Positions 9,851 to 18,689 of a stretch of DNA of 64,000 nt are shown here, piece after piece. The notes beneath the pieces were generated by a model. The model ran no database searches and was not told the DNA's origin. It saw only the letters and a program-made list of their open reading frames with translations. The stretch comes from Acanthosepion pharaonis (lineage: Eukaryota > Mollusca > Cephalopoda > Sepiida > Sepiidae), in the NCBI GenBank assembly GCA_903632075.3, contig CAHIKZ030005409.1:454001-518000 (forward strand), in the 5' to 3' direction. Numbering within the stretch: the stretch's first letter is position 1; each line of letters opens with the position of its first letter. The translations under genes and the position numbers were made by a program.

Positions 9851-11100
9851 GAAATACAGCTAAGTATTTTTTTACATGGGGAATCTAAAATTATAAGCTT
9901 GATATTAAAACTAAAATAAAAGCTCCAAGAAAGATATTTAATTTTTTTTAAATTTATTTTTATCGTTAGGTATCGCTTTTTTATGTACCTACATTTATTT
10001 AAGCTTTGACTAAATTGATTTTTTATTTATTTTATATTGACTACAGATGAAATTTGTAAGGAATATTGTTATTTGCTTTATTTTATTGAAATCGCGCTTG
10101 CTGTCTAGCAATTGATTTTTACAATAATTTGTATAAAATTGTTTTATAAGTTATTCAACCGAAGGAGTCAAATCGAATGCAGCTCGTTTCAATTGTAAAT
10201 AAACATAAAACATGATTAAATTTTACGAGACGCCATAATCCTAAAAACTTTTACGTTTTTACTGTAGACTTGTCTAATGCAACTACTATTTTACAATTGT
10301 GTTGTACTTTACAAAATGTTAGAACAAATCATTTTATTCAAAGCGCCTTATTTGAAAGCGTGAACAAAGAAAGAGAAAAAGGACTTGACATTTGATTTTT
10401 TTATGTAGGCTGACCGTGAAAGAGGGTAGGGAGAAAAGTGTCCTTTAAAACTTAAACGCATGATTTTAGAGGTAGACATAGGGGAGTTGAAAGATTAAAA
10501 TAAAATACTTTGAATTTTTTTTCAGTCTCTGGTTTGTGCTCGACAACACACATACACACGCACTCACACATACACACACATGCACACACACAAACACACA
10601 CACACGCAGGATCACACAAATTAGCAACACGTTGAATTATGTCTCTATAAGAATATACTGACTTTGTAACAAATATGAAAATAGTGCAGCGTGTATGTTT
10701 CAATGGTAGAAAAACTTATATTTTTTCTTATCTGGAAGTTTGTTTTGCAACCTAGAAATATTGTTTGTATATTAAATCAATTATTTACTACACAGAAGAA
10801 CTAATAATCTCGTTGATGTTAAGTTCGAAATATTCTTTATGCCTTTCATTTAAGAAATTTATAAGTTTCATTTTATTTTTATGAGGGCCGGATAGAGAGG
10901 GATTTCCCTTTAGTGAACATGAACACAAAACCATTTCTCTACTAAATAAAAAAAATGTTCGTATTTTTAAACATTTATTATCCAACAGAAAGTCAAATTT
11001 CATTCTTATTTGATTTCTTCAGGTGATTGTTAACTTGTTAATTGAGTAGATTTATGATCTGTCAAGTATTATATATCAAAACTGAAAATTTGCTCGAACA
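9851..11100. other. AT-rich sequence with an imperfect (CA)n, no gene
   Basis: An interrupted (CA)n tract lies at 10,547-10,607, and its antisense gives a meaningless Val-Cys-rich frame. The 71-codon minus-strand frame at 10,788-11,003 has no recognisable motif. Confidence 0.5.
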
Positions 11101-11109
11101 TAGTAGAAA

Positions 11110-11230
11110 ACAGTCACATGATCAAATAGACATTTTTATTAGCCAATCAAAATTTACTTAAGGATCATAGCATTCTGGAGCCTCTAAACTGACATAAAAA
11201 GGCCGAAAAGAAACTTTCAAGTCAGTAACA
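11110..11230 (+). promoter_or_regulatory. Candidate RNA polymerase II core promoter
   Basis: The order and spacing fit a textbook promoter. There is an E-box-like GTCACATGATC at 11,113, a CCAAT motif in AGCCAATCAA at 11,143-11,147, a TATA-like ACATAAAAAGG with its T at 11,195, and an initiator TCAGTA with the A at 11,224. If 11,224 is +1, CCAAT falls near -80 and TATA near -29. No other part of the window that I scanned shows all three at these distances. In AT-rich DNA such motifs also occur by chance, so this is a hypothesis. Splice-like signals follow directly downstream. Confidence 0.35.
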
Positions 11231-11479
11231 AATCAAATACCGAATATATGACAATTTAAGCCTCGTCCCTTTACCAATTTTCTCATGCAAAAAGTAAGTG
11301 AACTGCACTTTCTCTATATATACTTCTTAAAAACGAAATATTTATCTACAATTTAGATACATATATATGGATAGTAATCATTGGTCGTTGAAACAGCAAT
11401 ATATACCTTTTGTTTTAGCACATATCTGAAGAGTGTTTCCATTCTACTTGAAACAAAACTCGACAAGAGACTTAAAACG
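11224..11479 (+). other. Possible short first exons of a non-coding or 5' UTR transcript
   Basis: Downstream of the candidate start there is a strong donor, AAA|GTAAGT, at 11,293/11,294, a pyrimidine-rich acceptor ending TTTTGTTTTAG at 11,418, and a second donor, ACG|GTGAGT, at 11,479/11,480. This suggests exons 11,224-11,293 and 11,419-11,479 with a 125-bp intron. Splicing them gives only a 13-codon reading frame from the ATG at 11,285, so a coding role is not supported. It could be untranslated exons, a long non-coding RNA or chance. Confidence 0.22.
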
Positions 11480-11849
11480 GTGAGTTATTTGAACAATTTC
11501 AATCGTTCAAAAAGAATATTTTCTATCAATATTTCCTACACACAGAGGAGATCTAATTTCATATCAATTTTTCTACATGATTATTCACATATTTCTTACT
11601 CTTTATATACAAATTTATTATTGATTTCGTTGTAATGATAATTATATTTATAGGCGATTTTACGATAGGGATATATTTTGAAAATTTTCATCGGAAACCT
11701 GAAATTGCCGATAAAAGATTAAAACGGGCAGAAAAGCTAAGTAAAACATAAACTGGAAACATGAATGAGAAAGTTACAAAAATATAAAAATGTCAAAAAT
11801 TAAAATGATTTTCTTCCATTGAAATAAATGAGAACATTGATTTCGTTGG

Positions 11850-12880
11850 GATTATGAACATTAAGATCCATTACGAATTTGGAATTTCGTTACGGCTGGT
11901 TGACATGAACAAATTGAGGGAAGAATATTTGGATCTAATACCAATTTGGAATTTTCTTGCGTCTGATTCACTTGCTCAGATAAAGACATTTAACATTTGG
12001 ACGTATTTCCAAATTGGAATAATCTTGAGGCTGGTTCCCTTGCTCAAAATGAGGTAAGCATTTAATATTAGGACATATTTTAAATTTTCTTAAAGCTTGT
12101 TCATTTGCTCAGATAGAGGAAAGCTACAATATTTGACTGTATTTCCAATTTGGAATTTGCTGGCGGCTGGATCACTAGCTCAAATGGCGGGAAGCATCTA
12201 ATATTTGGACATATTTTCAACTTGAAATTTACTGGTGTTCGCTTCAGACAGAAGAAGTTTTTAATGTTGGACGAGTTTCAAATTGGGTATCTTCTTGAAG
12301 CTGGTTCGCTTGCTCATATCGAAGGTAGCATTTAATATTTGCAACTATTTCATATTGGGAATTTGCTTGCAGATGCTTAACTTTCTCAAAGAGGGTAGCA
12401 TTCAATATTTGGACGTATTTCCAATTTGAAATTTGCTGCAGGCCGCTTCGATGTCTGAAATAGAATATATATTTTGGGCGTATTTTCAATTAGGAATCTT
12501 TTGTGACTGGTTCTCTTGCTCTAATTTAGTGAAGTATTTAATATATGTGTCTATTTTGAATTTGAAATTTCATTGCTTCTGATTGGAATGATAAAATAAG
12601 GGGAAGAATGAAATATTATGATCTATTTCCAAATTGGAATTTTCTAGTGACTGGTTTACCTACTGAAATAGAAGTAATAAATATGATTTTCAAATTTGAA
12701 TATTTCTTTTGGCTTGTTTGCTTGCTAAAAGACATGTAAGCAATTAATACTTGTATTTCTTTGTAATTTGGAATTTTCTTGTGGCTGATTCACTTGCTGA
12801 AACATAATGAAAGCAGAAATTAATATTTGGACCTATTTTCAATTTTGATATTTTTTACTAACTCGGCATCTCAAATGATA
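11850..12880. repeat. Diverged tandem array, period ~68 bp, about 15 units
   Basis: The unit core is TTTAATATTTGGACGTATTT, then CCAATTTGGAATTTTCTTGC, then GGCTGGTTCACTTGCTCAGA and TAGAGG. Starts of the CCAATTTGGA block at 11,941, 12,009, 12,145 and the related block at 12,217 give spacings of 68, 136 (2 x 68) and 72. Because 68 is not a multiple of three, the short frames at 11,854-12,057 and 12,150-12,335 do not encode a periodic peptide. Edges are approximate. Confidence 0.88.
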
Positions 12881-13329
12881 GAGATATTATTAAGCTAGTG
12901 TTATGTGAAATGGAGGAAATCGGGAAGATTATGGTCCTTTTCATCTAACGTGCGGAAATCTTTGTCTTATTTGACGAGGATGATATAATCTCGCGGTCAT
13001 TTATTTATTTTAGTAGGCGCTAATGCTTTGCCTCTATTTTTATTTGGCTAGAGATTTTTCCGAACTTAGGGAAATCAATTTTTTGCTTTCGACTTTGTCT
13101 TGGACTGCAAGTTAGTAGCTGCACTTTTAATTTTCTAGAACTCTTGCAATGATTGCATGCAATTACATTACAATTACGATTACAGTACTGGTGAAAAATG
13201 GCTGCCGAGATATTAGGTTTATAAGTCCCAAGAATTCATAGACAGATGTTCTTAAGGACATATGGCCCAGTGGATAAAGACATTGGATAGATCCAGTGAC
13301 TTGGCCCAAAGAATTGTTAGTGTCCACCA

Positions 13330-13640
13330 TTCAATATAGTAGATATTATATTAGTGGTTGCGATAAGATATAGTTGCAGTACATTCTGATGTGAAACAGG
13401 ACTGGCTATTCCTTTTTTGTTGGTATATAGGGATGGTGCCTTTGGTTTGGAATCAACTTTAACACTGACCAGTGAAAGGTCTGAACAGCCCCAGAGTGGT
13501 AATACTTTTCAGCTGGGCATTTTTAGGGCAGGATGTGAGGAAGATGTCTAGGTGATGTCCTGTTGTATCAGGACCATGTGTGGATTTATCAACGATATGT
13601 GTCAGTATGTAAACAATGGAGATGTATTGACAATATCTAC
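13330..13640 (-). pseudogene. Degraded LINE endonuclease fragment (APE-type, tentative)
   Basis: Minus-strand translation contains HGPDTTGHHLDIFLTS followed by a TTLGLFRPFTGQC-like stretch and, in another frame, SDLSLVSVKVDSK. This order resembles the end of the APE-like endonuclease of CR1/Jockey LINEs, which typically reads ...LDLFLTS...LGSSDHxLVSV.... The SDH catalytic His is not preserved. It is short, frameshifted and in isolation, so the call is tentative. Confidence 0.42.
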
Positions 13641-13654
13641 CTTTTTCATCAGTT

Positions 13655-14032
13655 TTGTTTGAATCACTCTTTGTAGTGTATATTGAAGTCGCTACAAATA
13701 TGGAATTAACTCACGGGTGTTCAGAAAGGATACTATCAATCTTAGGTATTTTGTCGATCATTACTATTTCGTCATACTGTCGACGAAAGACCGTGAAGAT
13801 GAAAGAGGGCTACGCGAAAGCATATGAACGGGAAATTATGATGGACCTCATTTTGGGGGTGTCTACCATACGGGAACTCGTCCATTATGTAGACACTGAG
13901 TCTATGGCTGTGGCGATTATGAGGGTCATGTTTCACTATAAGGAGCGAATTTCCCAGGTTTGCGAATTCGTTCGCCAGGATAAAGTGATACGAGTTTCAG
14001 ACAGAAATATGTGGTCAGGTTTGACCTTGTAA
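13655..14032 (+). CDS. Unrecognised 125-codon open frame
   Basis: One of the longest frames not made of a microsatellite. The product begins MFESLFVVYIEVATNMEL, contains a basic segment SYCRRKTVKMKEGYAKAYER (about residues 40-60), and has no signal peptide, zinc finger or transposon motif that I recognise. Base composition here (about 45 percent GC) is higher than the flanks. It overlaps, on the opposite strand, the edge of decayed LINE sequence and may be part of the same fossil. No promoter or poly(A) signal stands out. Treat it as an unsupported ORF, not as a gene. Confidence 0.15.
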   Translation: MFESLFVVYIEVATNMELTHGCSERILSILGILSIITISSYCRRKTVKMKEGYAKAYEREIMMDLILGVSTIRELVHYVDTESMAVAIMRVMFHYKERISQVCEFVRQDKVIRVSDRNMWSGLTL

Positions 14033-14211
14033 AGTTGGTGTACATCCACTGGAAACTTGGAAATTATAACCCTCACACTGATGTAGGCGATGGTGAATCT
14101 GTGGTTTACTTTGTTTTTGTGTGATTAGGTTCGATACTTTTGTTTAATTTTGTTGTGGTCATGGTTAATACATGTGAATAAGGGGTAGCAAGTCAATCAC
14201 ACACATAGGTG

Positions 14212-14300
14212 GTACGTGCTATATGACGGTTCCGTATAGGATGCAGGTTCGAATGGACGAATATTTTCTATGAATAATAAAAAATAATTCAGGAAAGAAA
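14212..14300 (+). mobile_element. SINE head fragment, identical over 57 bp to the 8.2-kb SINE
   Basis: Bases 14,218-14,274 are identical to 8263-8319, including the B-box region GGTTCGAATGG. The A box is missing on the left and the body ends after TTTTCTATGAA, followed by an AATAATAAAAAATAATTCAGG stretch that could be a deleted body. Confidence 0.8.
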
Positions 14301-14607
14301 ATAGTCATGATACCTTGAGTGCACATGTGTTGTATACCCATAACATAAGGCAACAGAAATATTGTAACTAACTTGGGGTCCGAGGAACTGAGACAAACTC
14401 ACTAGCTCGTGAGGACTAAAAGACTCACTGGGAAAAGGAGCTAGCATTGGCACGAAATATATTCATAAGTTGATGAACATACAAAGACTGAAACGAATGT
14501 ATAAACTTTTAACTTTGTTAAAGTTTCGGTGAACCCTAATTAAATGAGAAAATGAAAAATCCAGCTACTATTTTTGCTTGAATTTCTGAGATCTGGAGTT
14601 ATCAATA

Positions 14608-14876
14608 TTTACATTATTTATATTCGGGCTATTATCCTCATCTTCGTTGTTATTATCACAACGTTCCGGACACGTTGTTCCCCTACCCCACGAACCTTGT
14701 CCATTGTTCCCTCCGTATATCGATCTTGGTAACCTACATGGAATTACCTCTATGTTACCAAGATTGATATACAATTGAGGAAGGCCAGAAGGCACAACAG
14801 CTGAAACGTTGTGATAAAAACAACATGATGAAGATAATAGTCCGAATATAAATAATGTAAATAATACAACTATTAG
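14608..14876. repeat. Palindromic repeat, arms ~125 bp
   Basis: The core arms GTATATCGATCTTGGTAAC (14,715-14,733) and GTTACCAAGATTGATATAC (14,754-14,772) flank a 20-bp loop. The outer parts, ATTCGGGCTATTATCCTCAT on the left and its reverse complement on the right, pair again; the middle of the arms is diverged. Related half-units occur at 4145-4204 and 40,570-40,680. The minus-strand frame here (14,568-14,795) is a by-product. Confidence 0.88.
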
Positions 14877-15343
14877 TATTTTTCCGTTTTTTTTATCCTT
14901 AAAGAATTTTCGCCATATAGACTAGGAAGGTGGAAAAACCCATATACTAAACAGCGAGTCTCTTCTAGTTGGTCAAATTTCGCAGACTTAGCAATCTGAA
15001 GAAATCAATTTTACCTACCAAAACATATAACCCACTCTCCACTAAGGCTCTGGGATTGAGAAGGCAGAATTAATATCAAGGCTAACCAAATAACATTATC
15101 ATTGCTGAAATAAATATTTCCAGTAATAATAATTTCTTTTTTTCCCTAAAACGAGCAACAATGCTATAAAATTGCAACCGGGTAAGTAAACAGATATGTA
15201 AAAGCAGCGAATGAAATTAAAACAATGAAAATAAGGTCTAGTTAGTACATTTATCTAGAACTAGGACTATTTTGCTACACGTTGACGCGTGTTGAAATCC
15301 TTACAGAATTTAATATTATTGAAGTTAACATTTTTGTCAATAT

Positions 15344-15493
15344 CATAACTAGAATGATTTCATATTTAAGACATTATTCATCTCAAAATCATACATATAG
15401 AATCCTAGCAAGATGATGTCTCTGTAATATCGAGGGAGTTCTTCAATCAAAGGGAGATAATTCAAATCCCCCAGAAATCTATATTAATACAAC
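15344..15493 (-). repeat. LTR remnant (3' side) of the Gypsy element
   Basis: About 150 bp that matches 17,253-17,397 in the same orientation: CATAACTAGAAT, TTCATATTTAAG, the ACAT(A/T)CAGAA region, GAGTTCTTCAA and AATCCCCCAGAAATCTATAT are shared. The two copies flank the pol/gag fragments, as expected of long terminal repeats. Confidence 0.82.
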
Positions 15494-15549
15494 ATTCGCC
15501 CCTGTTAAGCAAGATCATAAAAGAGTTAGCAGAAATAATAATAAAAAGG

Positions 15550-16083
15550 ATAAAGTTAGTCATGCCCATATCGTTGAGGCGCCCGCTTCTGCCTGCCAGA
15601 ACGACGGACTAATTCCTCCGTTGTATTATCGAAGAGTGGAATCTCCCCAGTGTCTTCCACTCCTATAGTCTGATTACAGTCAATAGTATCCTGTTGCATA
15701 GGTTATGGAGGCAATTCAGTAGGGATTGCATTTGGATGATGCTCCACTGAGACAAGGAGCTAAATCCTCAAGTGAGACTGTTACATCTGGAGATGATGCT
15801 CCGTTTGGACATGGAGTCAAATCTTTAAGGGAGACTGTAGATTCCTTGCCATTGGGATACTTAATACAAGCATATGTTGGCTTTGCCTCCAAAAGTTCAA
15901 CTTCCTCAACCAGAGGTCAGTTTTGCAAGGCCGAACAAACGAGAACAGGTCCTGCATTCATTAACCTGACAAGAAAGCCTTAGAAATGTGAAGAATCTCC
16001 CATGAGGAGTTTCATTAGTTACTGTTGAGAGTAGCGATCTAATCTTCATGTATTAGGGATTCCTACTCACTTACAGGGACATG
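15550..16083 (-). pseudogene. Gypsy pol C-terminal tail after integrase
   Basis: Minus-strand frames give SLLSTVTNETPHGRFFTF right after the integrase core, later a VSLRDLAPCP-like stretch in broken frames, and RRSGRQKRAPQRYGHD near the end. These recall the basic tail of Gypsy polyproteins (…NETPHxRFF…, …RRSxRxxxxPxRY…). Many stops. The plus-strand frame at 15,726-15,983 is its antisense shadow. Confidence 0.68.
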
Positions 16084-16428
16084 TCATGACTTAGCAGCTA
16101 AGCAAAGGGATTTCCAAATTATTCCATTGTATTTCTCAACCTGAATATTTCCAGTAGGATGATATGGTGTAGACTTACTAGATGCAACTACACAGTTAAT
16201 GACATAAGTCTTCACCTCACGGGACATGAAAGCCGCTCCTCCGTCTGAGTGTATGAAACTAGGCATGCCACAAAAGGAAAAATGGTATCCAAACATCTCA
16301 CAACTGCCACAGCAAAGGACGGCAAAAGGGAATCTGGCATATTCATCTACAGCTGTAAATATAAATATGTATTTATTAATTGTACACGATAGAAGTGGAG
16401 CCTTGAAATCGATACTTATTCTCTCCAT
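16084..16428 (-). pseudogene. Gypsy integrase core domain fragment
   Basis: A 115-codon frame with the retroviral-type integrase catalytic triad still visible: Asp7 in ISIDFKAP, Asp62 in SFIHSDGGAAF and Glu98 in GNIQVEKYNG. Asp62 and Glu98 are 35 residues apart, the usual D-x35-E spacing. VDEYARFPFA and TPYHPTGN are also family hallmarks. The enzyme joins retrotransposon DNA to the host chromosome. Its N-terminal zinc-binding partner is in a different frame upstream (16,416-16,700), so no intact protein can be made. Confidence 0.92.
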
Positions 16429-16700
16429 CGGTTAGATAGCTTTGATAATGGTGTTCCTCTTTTATCTGAGAAATGATGGTTTGGCTTCAACACATGTCTG
16501 GCAAGTTGAGCAAATACTTTTGACATCCTCTGTAGAAAATGGAATGTTCTTTGTTCGAACGACTGACCTGGGTGGCACAGCTCTTCATGAATATCTTTGA
16601 GGCTCCATGAAGAAACTGATCCACAGAATTCCCTCGATAATGTGTCAGAGGCTACATTATTCTTTCCGGGTCGGTATCGATTTGAGTGACAAATAGGCAA
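16416..16700 (-). pseudogene. Gypsy RNase H-integrase linker and H2C2-like region
   Basis: Contains the linker NRYRPGKNNVASDTLSREFC, standard at the end of Gypsy RNase H, and DIHEELCHPG, the start of the integrase H2C2 zinc-binding domain. The second half (RMSKVFAQLARHVLKPNHHF) has lost the expected CxxC pair, so zinc binding is broken. A frameshift joins it to RNase H on one side and to the integrase core on the other. Confidence 0.85.
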
Positions 16701-16908
16701 GTTTTAGTCTCCAACCCTGAATCTTGTCGTTTTGAATTTTTGTTCTCTTGCGGCTATCCAACATAAATGCAATAGATCGTTGGTCAGTAATAATTGTAAA
16801 GTGTCGGCCTTGCAGAAGACGGGACCACTTCCTAACAGCTTCAGTTATTGCGGTCGCCTTCTTCTCCACAGGCGGGTAGTGTAATAATTCTTCATGGTAC
16901 TGTTCCAC
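16657..16908 (-). pseudogene. Gypsy RNase H domain fragment
   Basis: The product reads YPPVEKKATAITEAVRKWSR, then GRHFTIITDQRSIAFMLDSR, which is the central part of Ty3/Gypsy RNase H, including the ExxA and TDQxS blocks. The domain degrades the RNA strand during reverse transcription. The N-terminal strand with the first catalytic Asp (usually in …DAS…) is missing. The segment immediately upstream (HEELLHYPP) continues from gag-like sequence. Confidence 0.88.
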
Positions 16909-17240
16909 TGTGACGGCTTTCGGTGTGCAGTTTTTGCTCAGTTTGTGAAGTTCACGAAGAAATTCGTCTAGTGTTGTTGGCGTCTTGTAGCAAGAATATA
17001 CTAAGCGAATATCTCATTCTTTTGTTTTATGAAAATCTTGTTTAGAATTCCGAGTGCCTTCTCATAACTAACTTACTTGCGGAGACGTATTTAGTTAGAC
17101 AGCGTAGTTTGTTAGGAACTCCGCATTCTCAAAGATTCTTCGCCAGTATCGATATTCCTACTCAGCAGTCGGTGAAGTCGGGTCAGCATCAAGCTTCTCT
17201 GGGCAAAAGACGCGTTCCAGGTTTATGGAAAAATCTGAGC
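16909..17240 (-). pseudogene. Gypsy gag-like fragment fused to RNase H
   Basis: Minus-strand reading gives EKLDADPTSPTA near 17,200, then, across stops, TPTTLDEFLRELHKLSKNCT and PKAVTVEQYHEE running into the RNase H frame. FDADP/LDADP…SPTA and TLDE(Y/F)L..L..LSK.C are features of gag in the same Gypsy group. The direct run from gag into RNase H marks the deletion that removed protease and reverse transcriptase. Confidence 0.65.
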
Positions 17241-17252
17241 TGAATAAATTGT

Positions 17253-17397
17253 CATAACTAGAATACCTTCATATTTAAGGCTTTATTCAGCTCAAAAGCA
17301 TACATACAGAACAGGCAAGAGGGTGCCTCTGTTATATCCGGAGAGTTCTTCAAAGGTGGATAATTGAAATCCCCCAGAAATCTATATTTATATAATA
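17253..17397 (-). repeat. LTR remnant (5' side) of the Gypsy element
   Basis: Partner of the repeat at 15,344-15,493, in the same orientation. By eye the two differ by roughly one base in five plus small gaps, indicating an old insertion since LTRs start identical. Confidence 0.82.
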
Positions 17398-17499
17398 GCC
17401 GAGATTTACAAACAAATCAATGAAATATGAATAAGCTGATTTGTTTGGAAAAATACCTTGACAAAAACCCTACTTCGCGGTTTAATAATTTCTTTAATT

Positions 17500-18310
17500 T
17501 TCTTTGAGGGGACTGTCCAACATGTTGTAAAGAAGGACAGATATCACGTAGCAGTTAAGTACTCTTTTCTTTGTTAAAAACGAAATACTTTTGTCCCGTA
17601 ATACTCTGCCTAGCTTGTGGAATGCGTCTTTGGCAATCCCAATACGTCTTCGAATCTCAGCGTCGCACTTACTGTCTTCTGTCAGAACTTCCCAGACATT
17701 TAAATTTCTGTACCTACTTGATTTTAGTGTCCCGAACCTGTAAATTGCATTTCGGGCTCATCCTTTTACTGATGACCATACATTCTAGCTTGCAGTTTAT
17801 GCTTAGACCTTCTTCTCGCTATCCATTGCTACATTCTGTAGGAGGTTTTGTAATTTCTTTTCCGTGTCTGCTCTCAGCACTGTGTGATCTACGTATCTTA
17901 TGTTGTTAAGATTGTGTCCGCCAATGATAAATCCCGGTAGGATATCCAATTCCCTCAGAATTGCTTCGCCAGTGAGAAGACACATCCATGACTTTCTATT
18001 TTTGTATATCTGCTGAACTCATTCTCTATCCGCATACAGGACGTTTGCTGCCAGTATAGGTTCTTGATTAATGTAATGTCTTTCCAAATAAATCAAGGTT
18101 GTTGAACAGTTCCAACAGATCTTTGTGGCGTACTTTGTCGAACGCCTTTTCGTAGTCTATAAAACATAGGTGGGCATCTTTTTTTCTGATAACATTCTGA
18201 GCATGAATATCGCGTTCCTTGTTCCGGTGCCTTTAACGAATCCGCACTGTTCTTGTCCTATCTCTGGCCTGATTCTGCGGCGCGGTCTATTCTTCAGAAT
18301 ACGGATGATG
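17500..18310 (-). pseudogene. RTE-like LINE reverse transcriptase palm fragment
   Basis: Minus-strand blocks in order: RPEIGQEQCGFVKGTGTRNA, then IFMLRMLSEKK, then an AFDKVRHKDLLEL block (in a shifted frame), then the segment GEAILRELDILPGFIIGGHN followed by LNNIRYVDHTVL. The last is the catalytic YADD site, mutated here to YVDH (second and last positions), so polymerase activity is lost. Then come KECMVISKRMS-like and DAFQKLS-like blocks. The endonuclease domain is absent. This is the inverted 5' part of the element. Confidence 0.87.
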
Positions 18311-18665
18311 AGTTTGTATAGTTCTACAGAAGAATGCTAAGGATATCATGGACCGAGCGTGTGAGCATCGGTGAGGTTTTGGAGAGGATACAAACAAGGA
18401 GGAAGCTTATACTTAACATAAGGAAGAGGCAGCTGAAATTTCTGGGATATATAATGAGAAAGGAGGGCTTGGAGAATCTGATACTCACAGGACAAATAGA
18501 GGGAAAGAGAGACAAGAGAAAGCAACGCGTGGCATACCTAGCAAGTGGATGGCAGAACATAGTCTGGGAGAAGTAGCAAAGGAACAAATACCTATTGAGA
18601 ACTACAAGGGATAGCGGGAAGTGGAGAGCCATGATCGCCTATGTCCTGAAAGAACACGGCATATA
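18311..18665 (+). pseudogene. RTE-like LINE C-terminal region
   Basis: The plus-strand frame reads MLRISWTERVSIGEVLERIQ, then KRQLKFLGYIMRKEGLENLI, then LTGQIEGKRDKRKQRVAYLA, the usual end of this LINE family. After a frameshift, TTRDSGKWRAMIAYVLKEHG precedes the stop, matching the corresponding end at 45.0 kb. It is the non-inverted 3' part of the element. Confidence 0.88.
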
Positions 18666-18689
18666 AAAGAAGAAGAATTTTCTGTAATT

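Larger units (their letters stand above)
15344..17397 (-). mobile_element. Internally deleted Ty3/Gypsy LTR retrotransposon
   Basis: Reading on the minus strand: LTR remnant (17,397-17,253), gag-like segment, RNase H, zinc-binding and integrase domains, a pol C-terminal tail, then LTR remnant (15,493-15,344). Protease and reverse transcriptase are missing: the gag-like sequence passes almost directly into RNase H. At about 2.05 kb it is less than half the usual length of 4.5-6 kb. Frameshifts and stops in every part show an old, non-autonomous copy. Confidence 0.85.
17495..18676. mobile_element. RTE-like LINE copy with a 5' inversion (twin-priming type)
   Basis: The left part (17,500-18,310) encodes the RT palm region on the minus strand. 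The right part (18,311-18,665) encodes the following C-terminal region on the plus strand. The inverted part ends with ISVLLYNMLDSPLK and the plus part begins FYRRMLRISWT. In the uninverted copy at 5.4-5.6 kb these two blocks are only about 30 bp apart. The 3' end is followed by an AAAAGAAGAAGAA tail (18,666-18,678). AATTTTCT occurs at both outer edges and could be a target-site duplication. Confidence 0.88.

Noticed and set aside
9851..10450. Possible third copy of the ~1-kb diverged repeat
   Set aside because: Only AT-rich similarity; none of the diagnostic blocks recurs in order.
13260..13300. Another SINE head (TGGCCCAGTGGATAAAGACA)
   Set aside because: A-box-like only; no B box at the right distance and no shared SINE body follows.
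15726..15983. 85-codon plus-strand frame with a repeated DDAP motif
   Set aside because: Lies opposite the Gypsy pol tail; the apparent repeat follows from a short duplication in that tail.
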